DNA of 64,000 nt from Meconema thalassinum (GCA_946902985.2 OX336389.2:129987572-130051571); one strand, 5' to 3'. Positions 1-12,089 are shown, numbered from the stretch's first letter. Numbers and translations: made by a program. The notes: generated by a model not told the origin, from the sequence alone.

Positions 1-239
1 TATACATGTGCCAATTTTGAAAGAAATACATTTATTAATGGCCTTGCAATATTCAGGCATTGGTCTTTACTCATATCAAATTTGGTTTCGATAGCTGCAG
101 CCGTTTAAGAGTTGATAGGGGGACACACACACACAGGCCGAAGGACAGATAGACGGACAGACAGACACACACACATTTGCCCAGATCGGTCTCATAAGTC
201 TACTTTTTCCTAATTTTTACAAAATGTGAAAAGTAGGCT
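1..239 (-). mobile_element. Periodic Helentron-like element, X subfamily, head end (cut by window edge)
   Basis: The head of a non-coding periodic element, read on the minus strand. From the outside in it has the terminus AGCCTACTTTTC (228-239), a partner GTAGACTT about 30 bases inside making a palindrome, a CAGA/CA microsatellite at 124-175, and the conserved block ending CTGCAGCCGTTT. The same order is found at 533-720 and 9830-10006. No coding capacity is seen. The body continues beyond base 1. The Helentron-associated assignment is inference from structure. Confidence 0.7.
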
Positions 240-532
240 ACATAATCCGCCACATTCATGGCACCTAATTCCCGTCGAGAAGAGGGTAGGTATCCCAAGT
301 AAATTCTACCTTATAAATCATCTTAGTGATGACTAGAGGGCAGATACTATTGAAAAGTCATGTTTCCTTTTCAAATAACAGTAATACGACGCTCATTGCT
401 GTAGAAATCCTTTCTACGCAGTAGCGAAGGGGAATAACTCTTCTCAATTCAGTATTATTTTATATTTTTGCCATTTTATGATTCATGCATTTTAGACAAT
501 TTTACGACAATATTTACCAATAAGATATTTTT
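240..532. other. Spacer between two head-to-head X elements
   Basis: About 290 bases with no ORF, repeat or RNA recognised. It is bounded by two X-subfamily heads pointing toward each other, so it may be old target DNA between two separate insertions. Confidence 0.4.
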
Positions 533-848
533 AGCCTACTATTCACTTTTTTAAAAATGAGGGAAAAGTAGACTTATAGGATCGATCTGGGAAAATGTGT
601 GTCTGTCTGTCCTTCGGTCTGTCTGTCTATCTGTGTGTGCCCCCCCCCCCTATCAACTCCTAAACGGCTGCAGCTATCGAAACCGAATTTGGTATGAGTA
701 AAGACCTATGCCACAATATCTCACGGACATGTTTGAAAATGACGTCAGTGCTACCAACTGCTGAAAATTCACAATTGAAAATTGAGGTCTATGTCGGATA
801 TCTTGGAAGATATGCATAGGAATTGTTCCAAAATTAACACACATATAG
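533..848 (+). mobile_element. Periodic Helentron-like element X2, head and first units
   Basis: It starts AGCCTACT after a T-run (TTTTTT), then has the palindrome partner GTAGACTT near 570, a TGTC/TGTG microsatellite (about 596-640), a poly-C run and the block CCTAAACGGCTGCAGC. Body units follow, matching the reverse complement of 9690-9850 including the GCTACCAACTG motif. It breaks off near 848 in unrelated sequence and appears to resume near 4731. Confidence 0.7.
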
Positions 849-3800
849 TGAACCCATATGCTATTGGTTCAAGCGTCGAATCCATATTTTATTGGCAAAA
901 GAAGAGAGGAAATAATACAGTCTATAGAATGACTTAGAAAGATGTAAGAAGTAGGCTGTAATAACGTGGCGCAAGAATAGGTGACGTGAGATCATGCTTG
1001 ACGCATCGATAAGGAGCTGGCTCATGATTATTAATAGAACGATAAAAACTTTCCACAGCGTGTAAGAGAGAAGAGGTTTCGGAAACAGACCTTACTCAGC
1101 TATAAAATGACAACCTCGCAATTGCGCAAGAAGAGAAATAATTAGAATTAAGCCATTTGCGAGCATTTAATAAATGAAAGAAACACATCATTGTGGATCA
1201 TTCCGGAATAGAGATTTTGGTGTGGGGAAAAAGTTTATAATATTTGCACAGGAAAGAAGTGCCGACGTGGCATGACGTCGTTAGTAATTCCCCGAGACCA
1301 GAGTTGGTAGGGATGGAAAAATAGACCGCAACACCCACGTATCTGAAGAACAAAATTATTTAATATCTTGGAATTGTGCGATCGATTTTCATGATCAAAA
1401 AACCAGTTTACGTTTAGAACAAGAGCGTTCCAGAGATATATTTTTCAAAATTATACGATTATTACTTTAAAAGTTAGTGCTGGAGAAGACACGGATTTTA
1501 TCTTTTTGCCGCCGATTTGTATATAAACCCTGGCTGAGCCAGGGAAAGCATGCAGTTATTGTCAGCCTGCGGGCGTGACACTGTGTCACTATCATCGTTA
1601 ATGCAGTTATTCCGAGAGCCCGAGAGGGGGCATCCGGCTGTATCAAGTACATTCAGTTTACCAGAGACGCCGGAGAGCGTGGTACTGTTTCGACAACAAT
1701 CCAGTTCCGTGAGCGCAGGGGCGCTGCACGATGAAGCATCAAGTACAAGATCAGCTACAAGTAAACTCCTAGTGCAGGAGTGCTGCATCAAAGTATATTC
1801 AGTTATAAAGACGCCAGAGAACGTAATACTGTGTCGCAAAGTATAACGAGTTATTTTAGTGAGAGCGTAGACGCTGCACGCAGAAACAATTATCGTTAAA
1901 GTTCACTAGTACAGTCAAAGTTAGGCTGTGGACTTGAAGAAATAACAGGCGATAGGTACTCGAATAATAGTTCAGTTAAAGAAACAACGCATCATAAAGT
2001 TTCGAAGTACCCAAGGAAAATGAAATAGACAGTTCTATCGACGTTAAGGAACCCGATCAGGGTAGAACGAAATAAGTAACGCCTATAGTGTTCCGGAAAG
2101 GTAGGGACTAGAGCGCAGGACGATAAAAATTAGGAATTGTAGTTCCAGGCTTTGTCTAGATAGACAAATGAACAGTGAACATTGGGGAGTACTCCAAATA
2201 AGCTACGAATCAAAGTAATAGCAATTAATGCAAGGGGATTACTAGGTCACCGATAAACTATTCGAGCGGCCGTCATAGTAATACATTAAGGACAGACTTT
2301 TATCTAGACGAACCAGTTAGCGTCTAGCAAGAAACCTCATCGTGCAGTAATGTTATAGAAGCCGATAGTCAAAACCCGGATTTGGAGATCAGCCGTTCCA
2401 GTGAGGTGTAGTTCGATCGAGACTTTCCATCATCTCGTCAGATTAGGAAGCCGACGTTCTATAAGTGCCACCCTTGGAAACGGCAAAAGAAAATAAATCA
2501 CGTGTGTAAGGCGAATAATTAACGCCCAAGTGAAAAAATGGTTATGTAATGTAAATATAGTGAAATTTCTGAGTGTAATATTTTTAGTGAATTTATATTG
2601 TGTTAAGTGAAACGAATACAAAATGGTATTCATTATATTCCAAGTGATTAAGGTAAATATTTTATGTGCTGTTAAAGAAGTGTCATTGAGTGGAAGTGTA
2701 ACCATGGAAATGGCTTAAAAAGCAGTGAGTGGGCAAAAATGTTCCATCGCTGGAGGATTCGGTCGCTGACCGTACAGTCATGTGAGTAAATATTTCATTA
2801 TGATATGTGTTTGGGAAGATTTGCGTATAATCCTCATGAGAAAGAGAGAGTAGGGATGTTGAATAACAAGTAAAAGAATGAGTGCGCGATCTGAACAATT
2901 AATTTGAGAAAATATAATAAATATGTGAAATGTAAATGAATCCCTTGGGGAATGTATTAAGTAAAATATCAGAGAAATTGATAAATGATATAAATATGAG
3001 AAAGCAAGCGTAATAATAATAATAATAATAATTATATAAATGAATGAATATTATGATGAATTTTATATTGAAAGTAGTAGCTTCCGAGCTCCTTTAAATG
3101 AATTAATACATGTTATGGATACATGTTCTTTATGGTAAAAATGATTATTGTCAAGGGAGAAGAGTAATATATATTTGAGATGTAGATCAAACGTTGATTT
3201 TGAATATATTAGTGCTTTGAAGGCAACTTGGCTAATTAATGTATAAGCGCCATGTAGCGAATTGAAGTAATTTTTCACGCTAGGAATGCGTTGAAATGCT
3301 CGGTAAAACTAATTATGAGGGACAGTTGGTCGTGGTAATTGAATTGTGATAAGTCCTCAAAAGTTGTGATAGTGATCACGAGGCATTGTGTGTTGTATAT
3401 TAAAAAGGGTGCTATTTATGTTGTATTATGAGCGCTGGTGATAGGCGAGGCCTGCCCTAAGTCGCTAATGTTATAAGTCCTCCAATTTGGGATACTGCTC
3501 CCGAGGCATTTGAAAGGATCGAACTCAGAGTCGTCCGTGTTGAAGCCCCTTAATATTGGTTGTATTATTGAATTTTTCTTACCCGCCAATGAGGACACTT
3601 CATAATTATTATATACCGAAGCCAAGAGAATAGGTCTGTTGTGCCTAAATTTGTTGTTTAAGAATCTGTATTAGAAGCCTTGTCATTCAGAGAATTGCAT
3701 TTGAAACAGCTGTATGGAAAGCTGATGGTAGCCAGTCTCTTGTAGCAGCGAGACTGTGAACTCTCTGTCTCCCTGCAATAAATCACGCTAAGTAGTCAAC

Positions 3801-4730
3801 AGAGGACTTGCTCACCTGATGAGTTAAAACTGAGCAATTCCCTGCAAAGCAGGAGGCCATAGCCCTTATGGGATTTGTAAGGCTATTTATTATTATTTAT
3901 TAAGTAGTTAAGGCTAGACCCTTACCCTCGATGTATTGCGGTAGGTCGGGGAACGTTCTGTTTGAGTTATAATACACAGAAGTGTTTAGAGATTGTTTGA
4001 ACGACCCGGTCTTTGAACCGAGGTCCCTGTATATAAATTATTATCGCTTGCAGAGTTCAGATCGTTGCTTTCTTATAATATAATGATAAATCCCTAACTT
4101 TATAATTATATGATTCAGTGATTCACGAGTTCTCTTAAAGACATTAGATTCCGGGAGTAATCTTAATTTTGACTTGTTCAGTAGTCTTCTGTAGCTCGGG
4201 AGTACGCAAATTTTTCCCAATCACAGTAGTGAGTTGTTAACTTGAGAGAGAGGGATGGTAACATATGAGCATTGTGAAAGCCCAAAATTAAGTGATGATT
4301 AACCAAACTTTGGTAATTTTGATATTTATGATTAAAAGATATACTCATGTAAATAGTAATGGACGTGTATTAAATTGATAACACAGTGTAGGTAAACATT
4401 ACCGAGCCGTTTGGAGCTCTTGATTTTAAAGAATTTGAAGTGACACTATATGGAAGTGAAACTTAGTAGAAGTTTGTTGGTTTTTGGAAAACCAGTCATT
4501 ATGATCTTATAATTGTTTAATATGAATTCCTTGTTCAACTTTGGACAAGTGTGAAGTGGAATGTCAGTTTTTTATTTGTTTAATTTTTGTAGCGCCATAT
4601 ATTTGGATAATTAAATGTTTTAATAGTAGGAGTTGATTTTTGTTTATTTTTGGAAGTGTATCCTCTGCTTAATCCAAAGTGTGTAAGTCACAGAGTGGGA
4701 GAACAAACTATGAACCCCGATACTCCCGAT
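849..4730. other. Unclassified ~3.9-kb insertion inside X2
   Basis: X-type units stop at about 848 (after CACACATATAG) and X-type units reappear at about 4731, so this stretch looks inserted. No ORF above 113 residues is found and none resembles a known protein. It holds local imperfect duplications: 1660-1710 against 1797-1845 (GTAYATTCAGTT...AGACGCC) and 3352-3390 against 3475-3513 (TAAGTCCTC...GAGGCATT). An AAT microsatellite lies at 3011-3032. I could not find a target duplication or terminal repeats, so class and exact ends are open. Confidence 0.35.
3011..3032. repeat. (AAT)n microsatellite
   Basis: Seven consecutive AAT/TAA units are seen directly, inside the unclassified insertion. 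Confidence 0.9.
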
Positions 4731-5445
4731 TGAGCATTGCTGGCAAACTGTGATTTGCATATTTCATTGTTGAATGGGCACAATAGACAACATTGCATCA
4801 CACTAATTTACAGGAGCCAATACATGAGAGTTTTGCCAACATGATTCTATGCCTGCTGACAGGTCAAATCTTTAAATGCATGTAACTTCCATGCTATCTA
4901 TTGGATTTCACCAAATTCGGTATGTGATTTGCGCACCGGAGCAGATATGAATATGCATTTTTTTAAGTGTCAACAGGGCTACCAACTGTTGAAAAATGCA
5001 CTCTATACATTTTTTAAATCCTAATCTCAATATATCAGAAAGTATGCAGGCCAACAGTTCTAAACTTTGCATACAAATTGTACCTGCAAATGTACGTCAA
5101 TTTTCAGTAACCGATATACGACAGTGCTGCCAACATGAGTCAACGCGTCTTGATAAGTTTAATGTTGAATCACATGTAACATCCTTATAAATAAATGTGG
5201 TTCTTTCAAAATTGGCACATATATAGATCATAATATTTCAATTTATGTTTGAGCAAACCATTTACGACAGTGTCGCCAACCTGATTTTACGTTTGCTGAT
5301 AAATTCAATATATAAATACATGTAATGTTCATACTACATATTGGACCTCAAACAAATGTTGCATCTGCTTTGTGTACCTTAAGAGATGGGACTAAGAATA
5401 TATTTAGATTCGCCAGGTCTGCTAACTGTTGATATATGGTATTGT
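4731..5445 (+). mobile_element. Periodic Helentron-like element X2, resumed body
   Basis: Degenerate units of the X body. TGCCAACATG plus the GCCTGCTGACAGGTC block (4839-4866) and later CGCCAACCTGATTTTACGTTTGCTG are reverse complements of units at 9180-9640. The stretch 5341-5430 matches the reverse complement of 9060-9135. No clear tail hairpin is found, so the 3' end is probably eroded or truncated. Small ORFs here are incidental. Confidence 0.6.
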
Positions 5446-8400
5446 GACCGAAATCCACCATGTTGGTGATCTTTAATTGCCGAGATTCGTAAAGCAACCT
5501 TGGAAGTGGTTGATGAATGTAACATATTGTAATGCATTCCAGCATGTGTTTGTAGCAGACCCAGAGCTAAAGAAACATTCTTCATAATTATTCTAGCTGC
5601 TAAATGGACCCATCCTTATGGCATTGAGCTAAAATTTAGCACAAGCGAGTGTGGAATATCTTCAACTCCTATCGGCTTTGACAAGTTATGACGCATTAGA
5701 TGAGGGGTGGAAACTCCCCACACTCCTACGGATCAGGTGACCAGGGCAACCGGTGTGCTATGTGTAACACGTGCGGAGAGATCATTCCATTCTAGTATGT
5801 GCTATTGCTGATTTAAAACACATGTGCGCGGAGACGATCATTCTACCTTCGGGAAGCGTGTGTCCACACTATGATATTAGCATTACAATTTGCTTGTGAA
5901 ATACCGGTACTTGATATAACTTATTTACGAGTGACAGGTAAAATTAAAATTAGTGATTTCTCCAAGAGGCTGATGTAAGTAGAAACTGTATTTTTATCAA
6001 GTGAACACATTAACACAGCTACAAATCGGACTTGACAAATTCACCGTGGAACGCCAGAATACGGAGACATTAATATGCAACATGTTAACGCACACGATAT
6101 AATAGCAGACCTTGTCGTGCTACGAAACCAGGCATATAGTCAGTCAATGTTGAACATTTCTACAATAGTAATTGCATCTTATTCAACATAATGCATTCAA
6201 CATAATACATTCAACAAATAACCGGATTGCCAGCAAGAGCATTAATAAATTATTAACAGTATCGAAACAACACCGTCCATTCCATAGCAGTGAAATACAT
6301 GGAACATTTCTTCAGCAGTGGCGTACACCTAATTCTTTTTAGGGGGTGTCTGATGTCATCCACTATGATACTTTCACTCAAGAATAAGAATATGGGAACA
6401 TTTATGGAACTTTTCATATACTTCAAGATAATGGCTTAAGCATTTAATAGGGAAACTTGATGGTGAGGACGAGTCCGGGATTCGGAGAGGCTGAATACAC
6501 TGTAGACCAGGCATCACGATGATGTTGGCGTTAAACGAGTTTCTTAAACGCCGATCTTGCAAATTAAAGAACAGAATCAAGATTAATTCGTCGTGGGAAA
6601 ATATGGGAAACACATTCATCGTCAACTTGGGCTTATATTCACACCACACCCTTCTGAACATTTAGGGCAATCCAACACCATGATTTAATTATGTTCTTTC
6701 TTCCAGGAGGCTAAAATATATATTTCGAATGAATTTCCAAACTTAGAGAGCAAAATATTTTCAAGATATTGAGATCTTTCACACACATAAATTCCGATAT
6801 TTAATACATATTTTGTTTTATAATATTTATAATTCTAAAGTTAGGATTTTTTTTCTCATGGCGATTTTTACCATGAAGGCGATTGCGAACGGAACGTTTG
6901 CCTTTTTGCAGCGGTAATGATTGTAGCATATTCATTAATTTATGGCATTGAAATTATAATTATGGTTCATGATCTGTGATCCTAGACTTTACAGTAATTT
7001 AATTCAGATTGCACAAGAATACAAAGCCTATGATGCTCAGTCACATTAGGGAAATTTTGACCAGATTTAGGAATGCAGATTACGAGAGTTTATAATAATT
7101 TGAGGGTTATTTGTCATTATGTCAAATGGTTTTGGAACTGCACTTTGAGTATAAGCACAATGAATTATGAGTTGTAGACACTTTATAGTGGTCTTAAGGT
7201 GGCAACTGTTGGACATGAGAAATACCATTCCAACTTATTAATACGATTAATAAATCAATTAATAAATTTCTTCGATGATATAGTAAATGATTATGATTAT
7301 GCCAGGATGTATAGGGGCTTATGCAGTCCTAGGTTCAATGGAATTAGAATGTGCTTTATATTTGTAATTATATTAAGTAGTTCCACCGGTGGAAAACAGT
7401 GCAATGGCAGTTACTGCATTACTGTTCAATTAATCGTCATAATAAATGCAATGTTTTCAGAGTTACTAGTGCTGGTCAATTTAAAATTAATAATTCCTGC
7501 AGATCACAGGTGAATCATTTGTATCTTAATTTAATATGTGCTAAAGGTTATAATATCGCAATCTGAATAATTAAATTGATCCCATAAGGATATGATAAAC
7601 TCAGCTAATGATTTGAAAATGATATGAGGGATTAGGATGTCATTTGAAGCCAGTTATTGTGCGGCTATAACAAGTTATTGTTATTTATAGCTGATGTAAT
7701 TTCCATAAGGAAACTTTAAATTATGTTGGTAGAAATTAATAATAATAATTTCATTCCACAAGTTCATTTAGTCAAATTAAATGATTGACAGTCATCATTG
7801 ACAATCGTAAGTCTGTAAATATTAGAAATGTGTGAATAATTTATGTGTAAATTATTAATTCAGTTAACATTCATGGGAAGGAAAAATGTATAGTGATTTT
7901 TTTTCTAATTTTTCTTCTTTTAGAAGCTGAAGGTGAAAGTGAAGTGTTTTTTTTTAATCATTATTATTCAGCTGCTCATCGAACACTTGAACTCTAATCA
8001 TTTCTTTTGCGAGTACTTCCCTAATTAAGTCAAACAGGGTAGCTCAATGACATTGATGGACATTATGGATTTTTATGATCCCAAACTAATAATATTCATT
8101 GAGTAATAGGAGTGTTATTTTTTTTTTTTTGTCCGTCTGCTCAAAAATAAATTTAGGATCTCGATTTTTCAAGTTCTGGTTATTCTTGTAGTTTGGAACT
8201 TCTCCCGAGTCAGTGATACCTTTTTTTTCTTTTTTCTCGTTTGTGAAGTATTTGTCCTGTTGAACCTTGCATGCCTCTCCCTTTAATCGACCAGAGATAT
8301 TCGATCTCTTGCCTGCCCGAGCTAGTTGCTTGATTTTTTTTATTGGACAAATATTTCCTGGACTTAATTTTTTTTGTATCGCCTGTGTCCCTTCTTCGGT

Positions 8401-8880
8401 TTCTCGTTGATATCGCCGGGCCAACGTGACGTCGGGGAAACGGGCACAGTATGTATAATTTAAAGTTCGTCCCGGAACTACTTGTTTTACATCATTTTAA
8501 TGCATCATATTTTTCTTCTCATACGATGAAAAATGTTAGAATATTCTTCTATAGGCAAGTAAAGTGACTTGTTCGGGGAATGTAGTTAGTTTTGTAAATG
8601 ATTGGATAAAAGAATCCCACGCCTGACACAACAAGTAAACGAGTTGTTTTAAGTTAAATGAGAGAAGTGTTCTACATAATTTAAATTAATTCCAAAGTAT
8701 TTCTGCATTAAATAACTCCAGCGAATCGATTTTTCTTTTTTGTCTATCCGGGAAGTTTGTTTTATTGAGATTTAAAATTAATATGGTTCAAAGAAACACT
8801 AAGATTAAGAATAACATTTTAACTGCCATTTCCTTGTTAAATTCAATTATATTTTAATTAGAGTAGGTAATTGAGTAATG
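5446..8880. other. No recognisable gene or element
   Basis: AT-rich sequence without any ORF that looks like a protein. ORFs at 6374-6661, 7199-7513 and 8086-8424 are low-complexity or show no motif I recognise. Several T-runs lie around 7900-8350. Nothing else is supported. Confidence 0.4.
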
Positions 8881-9894
8881 AACAAGTAGTTCCGTGAAGA
8901 ACTAAAGAGCCTACTTTTCGTAAAATTTTAGATTCATGCCAATGATTAATCTATATGGATCTATCTAGAATAATGACGAAATTAAGTTGGTAATATCGAA
9001 ATTTCTAATTAGTTCGAAATACTGTATACCTGGCATAATGCAGCCTAATAGAGAGCTACAGTTGGCAGCCCTGGTGACTGAATATATTCTTAGTTCCATC
9101 ACTTAAGGTACAGAATACAACATTTGGTTGAAGACCAATGGACGCAGTTAAACATTGGATCTAAAAGCGCGCGTAAAATCATGTTGGCAACAATGACATT
9201 CATGTATTGGTGAGAAATAATCTGAAATAATATGATCTATTGTTGTGTCAATTTTGAATGAAATCCATTAGTTAGTATAGAAGTTACATGCATTAAAAAA
9301 TTGGACCTATCAGCAGGCTTAGAATCATGTTGGCAGCACTGACGTATATATGGTACTCCAAATTAATATAGAATGTCGGGTACTATACGTGTGCATAGTT
9401 TAAAGCTGTCGGCTTGCATACTTTCTGATATATGGGTATTTGGATTAAAAAATGAGAGCATTTATAAACAGTTGGCAGCCCTGGTGGCTCTTAAGAATAC
9501 GCTCAGTCATATCTGCTTATATACACATAGCACATACAAGATTTGGTTGAAATCCAATTGATAGTGTAGAAGTTATATGCATTTAAAATTTGGACCTATC
9601 AGCAGGCTTATAATCATTTTGGCTACACTGCCATGTATGGCCTCCTGGAAATTAAACTGCAATATTATTATCTATACGTGTGCCAATTTTGAAATAGCTC
9701 CCATTCATACCTTCCAAGATATCCAACATGGAGCTCAAATTTCAATTGCGATTTTTCAGCAGTTGGTAGCACTGAGATCATTTTCAAATATGGCCGTGAG
9801 ATATTCAGGTATAGATCTTTACTCATACCAAATTTTGTTTCGATTGCTGCAGCCGTTTAGGAGTTGATAGGGGGACACACACACACAGCCAGCC

Positions 9895-9929
<35 letters not shown>

Positions 9930-10006
9930 AGGACAGACAGACACACATTTGCCCGATCTCATAAGTCTACTTTTTCCTCATTTTTGCAAAATGTGAAAAG
10001 TAGGCT
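8881..10006 (-). mobile_element. Complete periodic Helentron-like element, X subfamily (X3)
   Basis: A complete copy about 1.13 kb long, minus orientation. Read head to tail it has AGCCTACTTTTC (9995-10006), a palindrome partner, a CAGA/CA microsatellite (9880-9946), body units, then GAAAAGTAGGCTC and the tail hairpin AGTTC-TTCACG-GAACT ending CTTGTT at 8881. The GTTGGCAGC-type motif recurs at 9062, 9184, 9330, 9472, 9619 and 9763, mostly 142-147 bp apart. There is no coding capacity. The ends match those of the ATGGCGG (Y) subfamily, so both probably used the same machinery. Confidence 0.75.
9886..9946. repeat. (CAGA)n microsatellite of X3
   Basis: Consecutive CAGA units flanked by CA repeats. 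The same position in other copies holds CA or CAGA tracts, so the tract is part of the element's head design. Confidence 0.9.
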
Positions 10007-10114
10007 AAATAGTGTTATAATGAGCTTCATTATATTACAATTTTCTGACAGATAATAGTCAGGGTCGAACATAAAACACTTTAAAAATGAACAATAACAA
10101 CAAAAACTACAGTA

Positions 10115-10422
10115 TTTACTACCCTACCAGTGAATTGTTACCGGTGGCAGAAATCGGAACTACAGTAATGCGCTCCGCACAGCCACACGCCTGCGATAGA
10201 CGTGCAGTTGTCGCCAGCGAAACCTCATCGCGTGTCATTTGTGCGCGTGATTCATGTTGAGTCGTGCGCTGTGCGGTGTGTTCTCATTGTATTACTGTAC
10301 AAGCGTTCCCCCTCTTGGCCCGCAACTGCTCGCTGCTGCCATAACGAGGTGAGATGACGCAATGTATACACAACAGCTGCGCGCTACGTCTAGCGGTAAC
10401 AATTCCCTGGTAGGGTAGTAAA
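10115..10422. mobile_element. MITE with ~29-bp terminal inverted repeats
   Basis: TTTACTACCCTACCAG at 10115 is mirrored by CTGGTAGGGTAGTAAA ending at 10422. The inverted match continues inward through GAATTGTTACCG with one mismatch. The 308-bp interior is GC-richer than its surroundings and has no ORF. The target duplication is ambiguous because the ends are palindromic with the flanking T/A. Class is unknown. Confidence 0.75.
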
Positions 10423-10568
10423 TGCATGCGTTTAGCGGGAAGGAATCATCTCTTTTAATTTGAAGTGCAGCCCTATTAATTTGAAAGAAATTGCTTCATC
10501 AGACGAATGTGAATGGGAAATACCGATTTAATATTTCAGACAAGTAAGTAGTCTACTAAGTGGAAGTA

Positions 10569-12033
10569 CACACATCAAAAAAAGTTTTGCATCACCTCGG
10601 TTCCCAGATCTCCGGCATATAGACGTTGACTGTGTATATTGTATCCAAGATACAGTCCCTTTGACTGTTCATAGATGTCACTAAAACTGCTCAAAGATGT
10701 AAACAACCATTCATGAGCAGGGCCTATTAGACGGAGGGGGTACGACAGCCGATCAGTTCCAGTCATTCCACCAGGACGAAGGTACGCTGCTCATGTTGTC
10801 TGTAGTTCTACCATGCCTAGAAGGTCAATACCGCAGTTCGATCGCGTCCGCATTGTTACTTTGTGTCAAGAAGGGCTCTCAACAAGGGAAGTTTCCAGGC
10901 GTCTCAGAGTGAACCAAAGCGATGTTGTTCGGACATGGAGGAGGTTCAGAGATACAGGAACTGTCGATGACAGGCCTCGCTCAGGCCGCCCAAGGGCTAC
11001 TACTGTAGTGGATGACCGCTACTTACGGATTGCCGCTCGGAGGAACCCTGACAGCAATGCCACCATGTTGAATAATGCGTTTCGTTCAGCCACAGGACGT
11101 CGTGTTTCAACTCAAACTGTGCGCAATAGGCTGCATGATGCGCAACTTCACTCCCGACGTCCATGGCGAGGTCCAGCTTTGCAACCCCGACACCATGCAG
11201 CGCGGTACAGATGGGCCCAACAACATGCTGAATGGACCCCACGGAATTGGCATCACGTTCTCTTCACCGATGAGTGTCGCATATGCCTTCAACCAGACAA
11301 TCGTCGGAGACGTGTTTGGAGGCACCCTGGTCAGGCTGAACGTCTTAGACACACTGTCCAGCGAGTGCAGCAAGGTGGTGGTTCCCTGATGTTTTGGGGT
11401 GGCATTATGTGGGGCCGACGTACGCCACTGGTGGTCATGGAAGGCTCCGAAACGGCTTTACGATACCTGAATGACATCCTCCGACCCATAGTGCAACCAT
11501 ATCGGCAGAATATTGGAGAGGCATTTGTCTTCATGGACGACAATTCTCGACCTCATCGTGCACATCTTGTGAATGCGTTCCTTCAAGATAACGACATCGC
11601 TCGACTACAGTGGCCAGCATGTTCGCCAGACATGAACCCTATCGAACATGCCTGGGATATGTTGAAAAGGGCTGTTTATGGACGTCTTGACCCACCAACC
11701 ACTCTGAGAGATTTACGCCGAATTGTCGTTGAGGAGTGGGACAATTTGGACCAACAGTGTCTTGATGAACTTGTGGATAGTATGCCACGGCGAATACAGG
11801 CATGCATCAATGCAAGAGGACGTGCTACTGGGTATTAGATGTAGTGGTGTGTACTGCAATCTGGACCACAAATGCTGAAAGTCTAGCTGTATGATGGTAC
11901 AACATGCAATGTGTGGGTCTCATGAGCAATAAAACGAGCTGAAATGTTGTTTGTGTTGATCTCTATTCCCTTTGTATTTAACGGTTCCGGAACTCTTGGA
12001 ACCGAGGTGATGCAAAACTTTTTTTGATGTGTG
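10569..12033 (+). mobile_element. Complete Tc1-like transposon
   Basis: The ends at 10569-10604 and 11998-12033 are perfect 36-bp inverted repeats beginning CACACATC and ending CACCTCGGTTCC. TA dinucleotides flank both sides (10567-10568, 12034-12035), the standard Tc1/mariner target. A partial inverted match (CTCCGG against TTCCGG) continues inward for about another 12 bases. The single gene inside is intact. Uneroded repeats plus an open gene indicate a recent insertion. Autonomy is inferred, not shown. Confidence 0.95.
10813..11838 (+). CDS. Tc1-like DD34E transposase, intact
   Basis: A 341-residue cut-and-paste transposase, the usual Tc1 family length. Residues 8-50 form the first helix-turn-helix of the paired-like DNA-binding region (LSTREVSRRLRVNQS), followed by the AT-hook-like GRPR at 58-61 and a second helical region to about 125. 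The catalytic triad is visible: D153 in FTDE, D243 in MDDN, and E278 in NPIEH, with 34 residues between the last two (DD34E). The GGG/FWGG linker region is at 188-197. The ATG at 10813 is the first in frame and matches the family start (MPRRS...). There is no stop, frameshift or intron. Transposase acts in the nucleus on the flanking 36-bp repeats. Whether it is expressed cannot be seen here. Confidence 0.95.
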   Translation: MPRRSIPQFDRVRIVTLCQEGLSTREVSRRLRVNQSDVVRTWRRFRDTGTVDDRPRSGRPRATTVVDDRYLRIAARRNPDSNATMLNNAFRSATGRRVSTQTVRNRLHDAQLHSRRPWRGPALQPRHHAARYRWAQQHAEWTPRNWHHVLFTDECRICLQPDNRRRRVWRHPGQAERLRHTVQRVQQGGGSLMFWGGIMWGRRTPLVVMEGSETALRYLNDILRPIVQPYRQNIGEAFVFMDDNSRPHRAHLVNAFLQDNDIARLQWPACSPDMNPIEHAWDMLKRAVYGRLDPPTTLRDLRRIVVEEWDNLDQQCLDELVDSMPRRIQACINARGRATGY

Positions 12034-12089
12034 TATTACATTCAAGGTTGATTATCACTTTAAACCTATGATTGCTAGATTATGTCAAT

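Noticed and set aside
1498..1846. Overlapping ORFs of about 100 residues on both strands
   Set aside because: No conserved motif, both strands open to similar extent, and the stretch consists of imperfect internal duplications in the unclassified insertion.
8086..8424. 112-residue minus-strand ORF rich in Lys
   Set aside because: Produced by T-runs on the plus strand; low complexity without domain features.
11000..11543. Antisense and alternative-frame ORFs in the Tc1 gene
   Set aside because: Shadows of the transposase frame.
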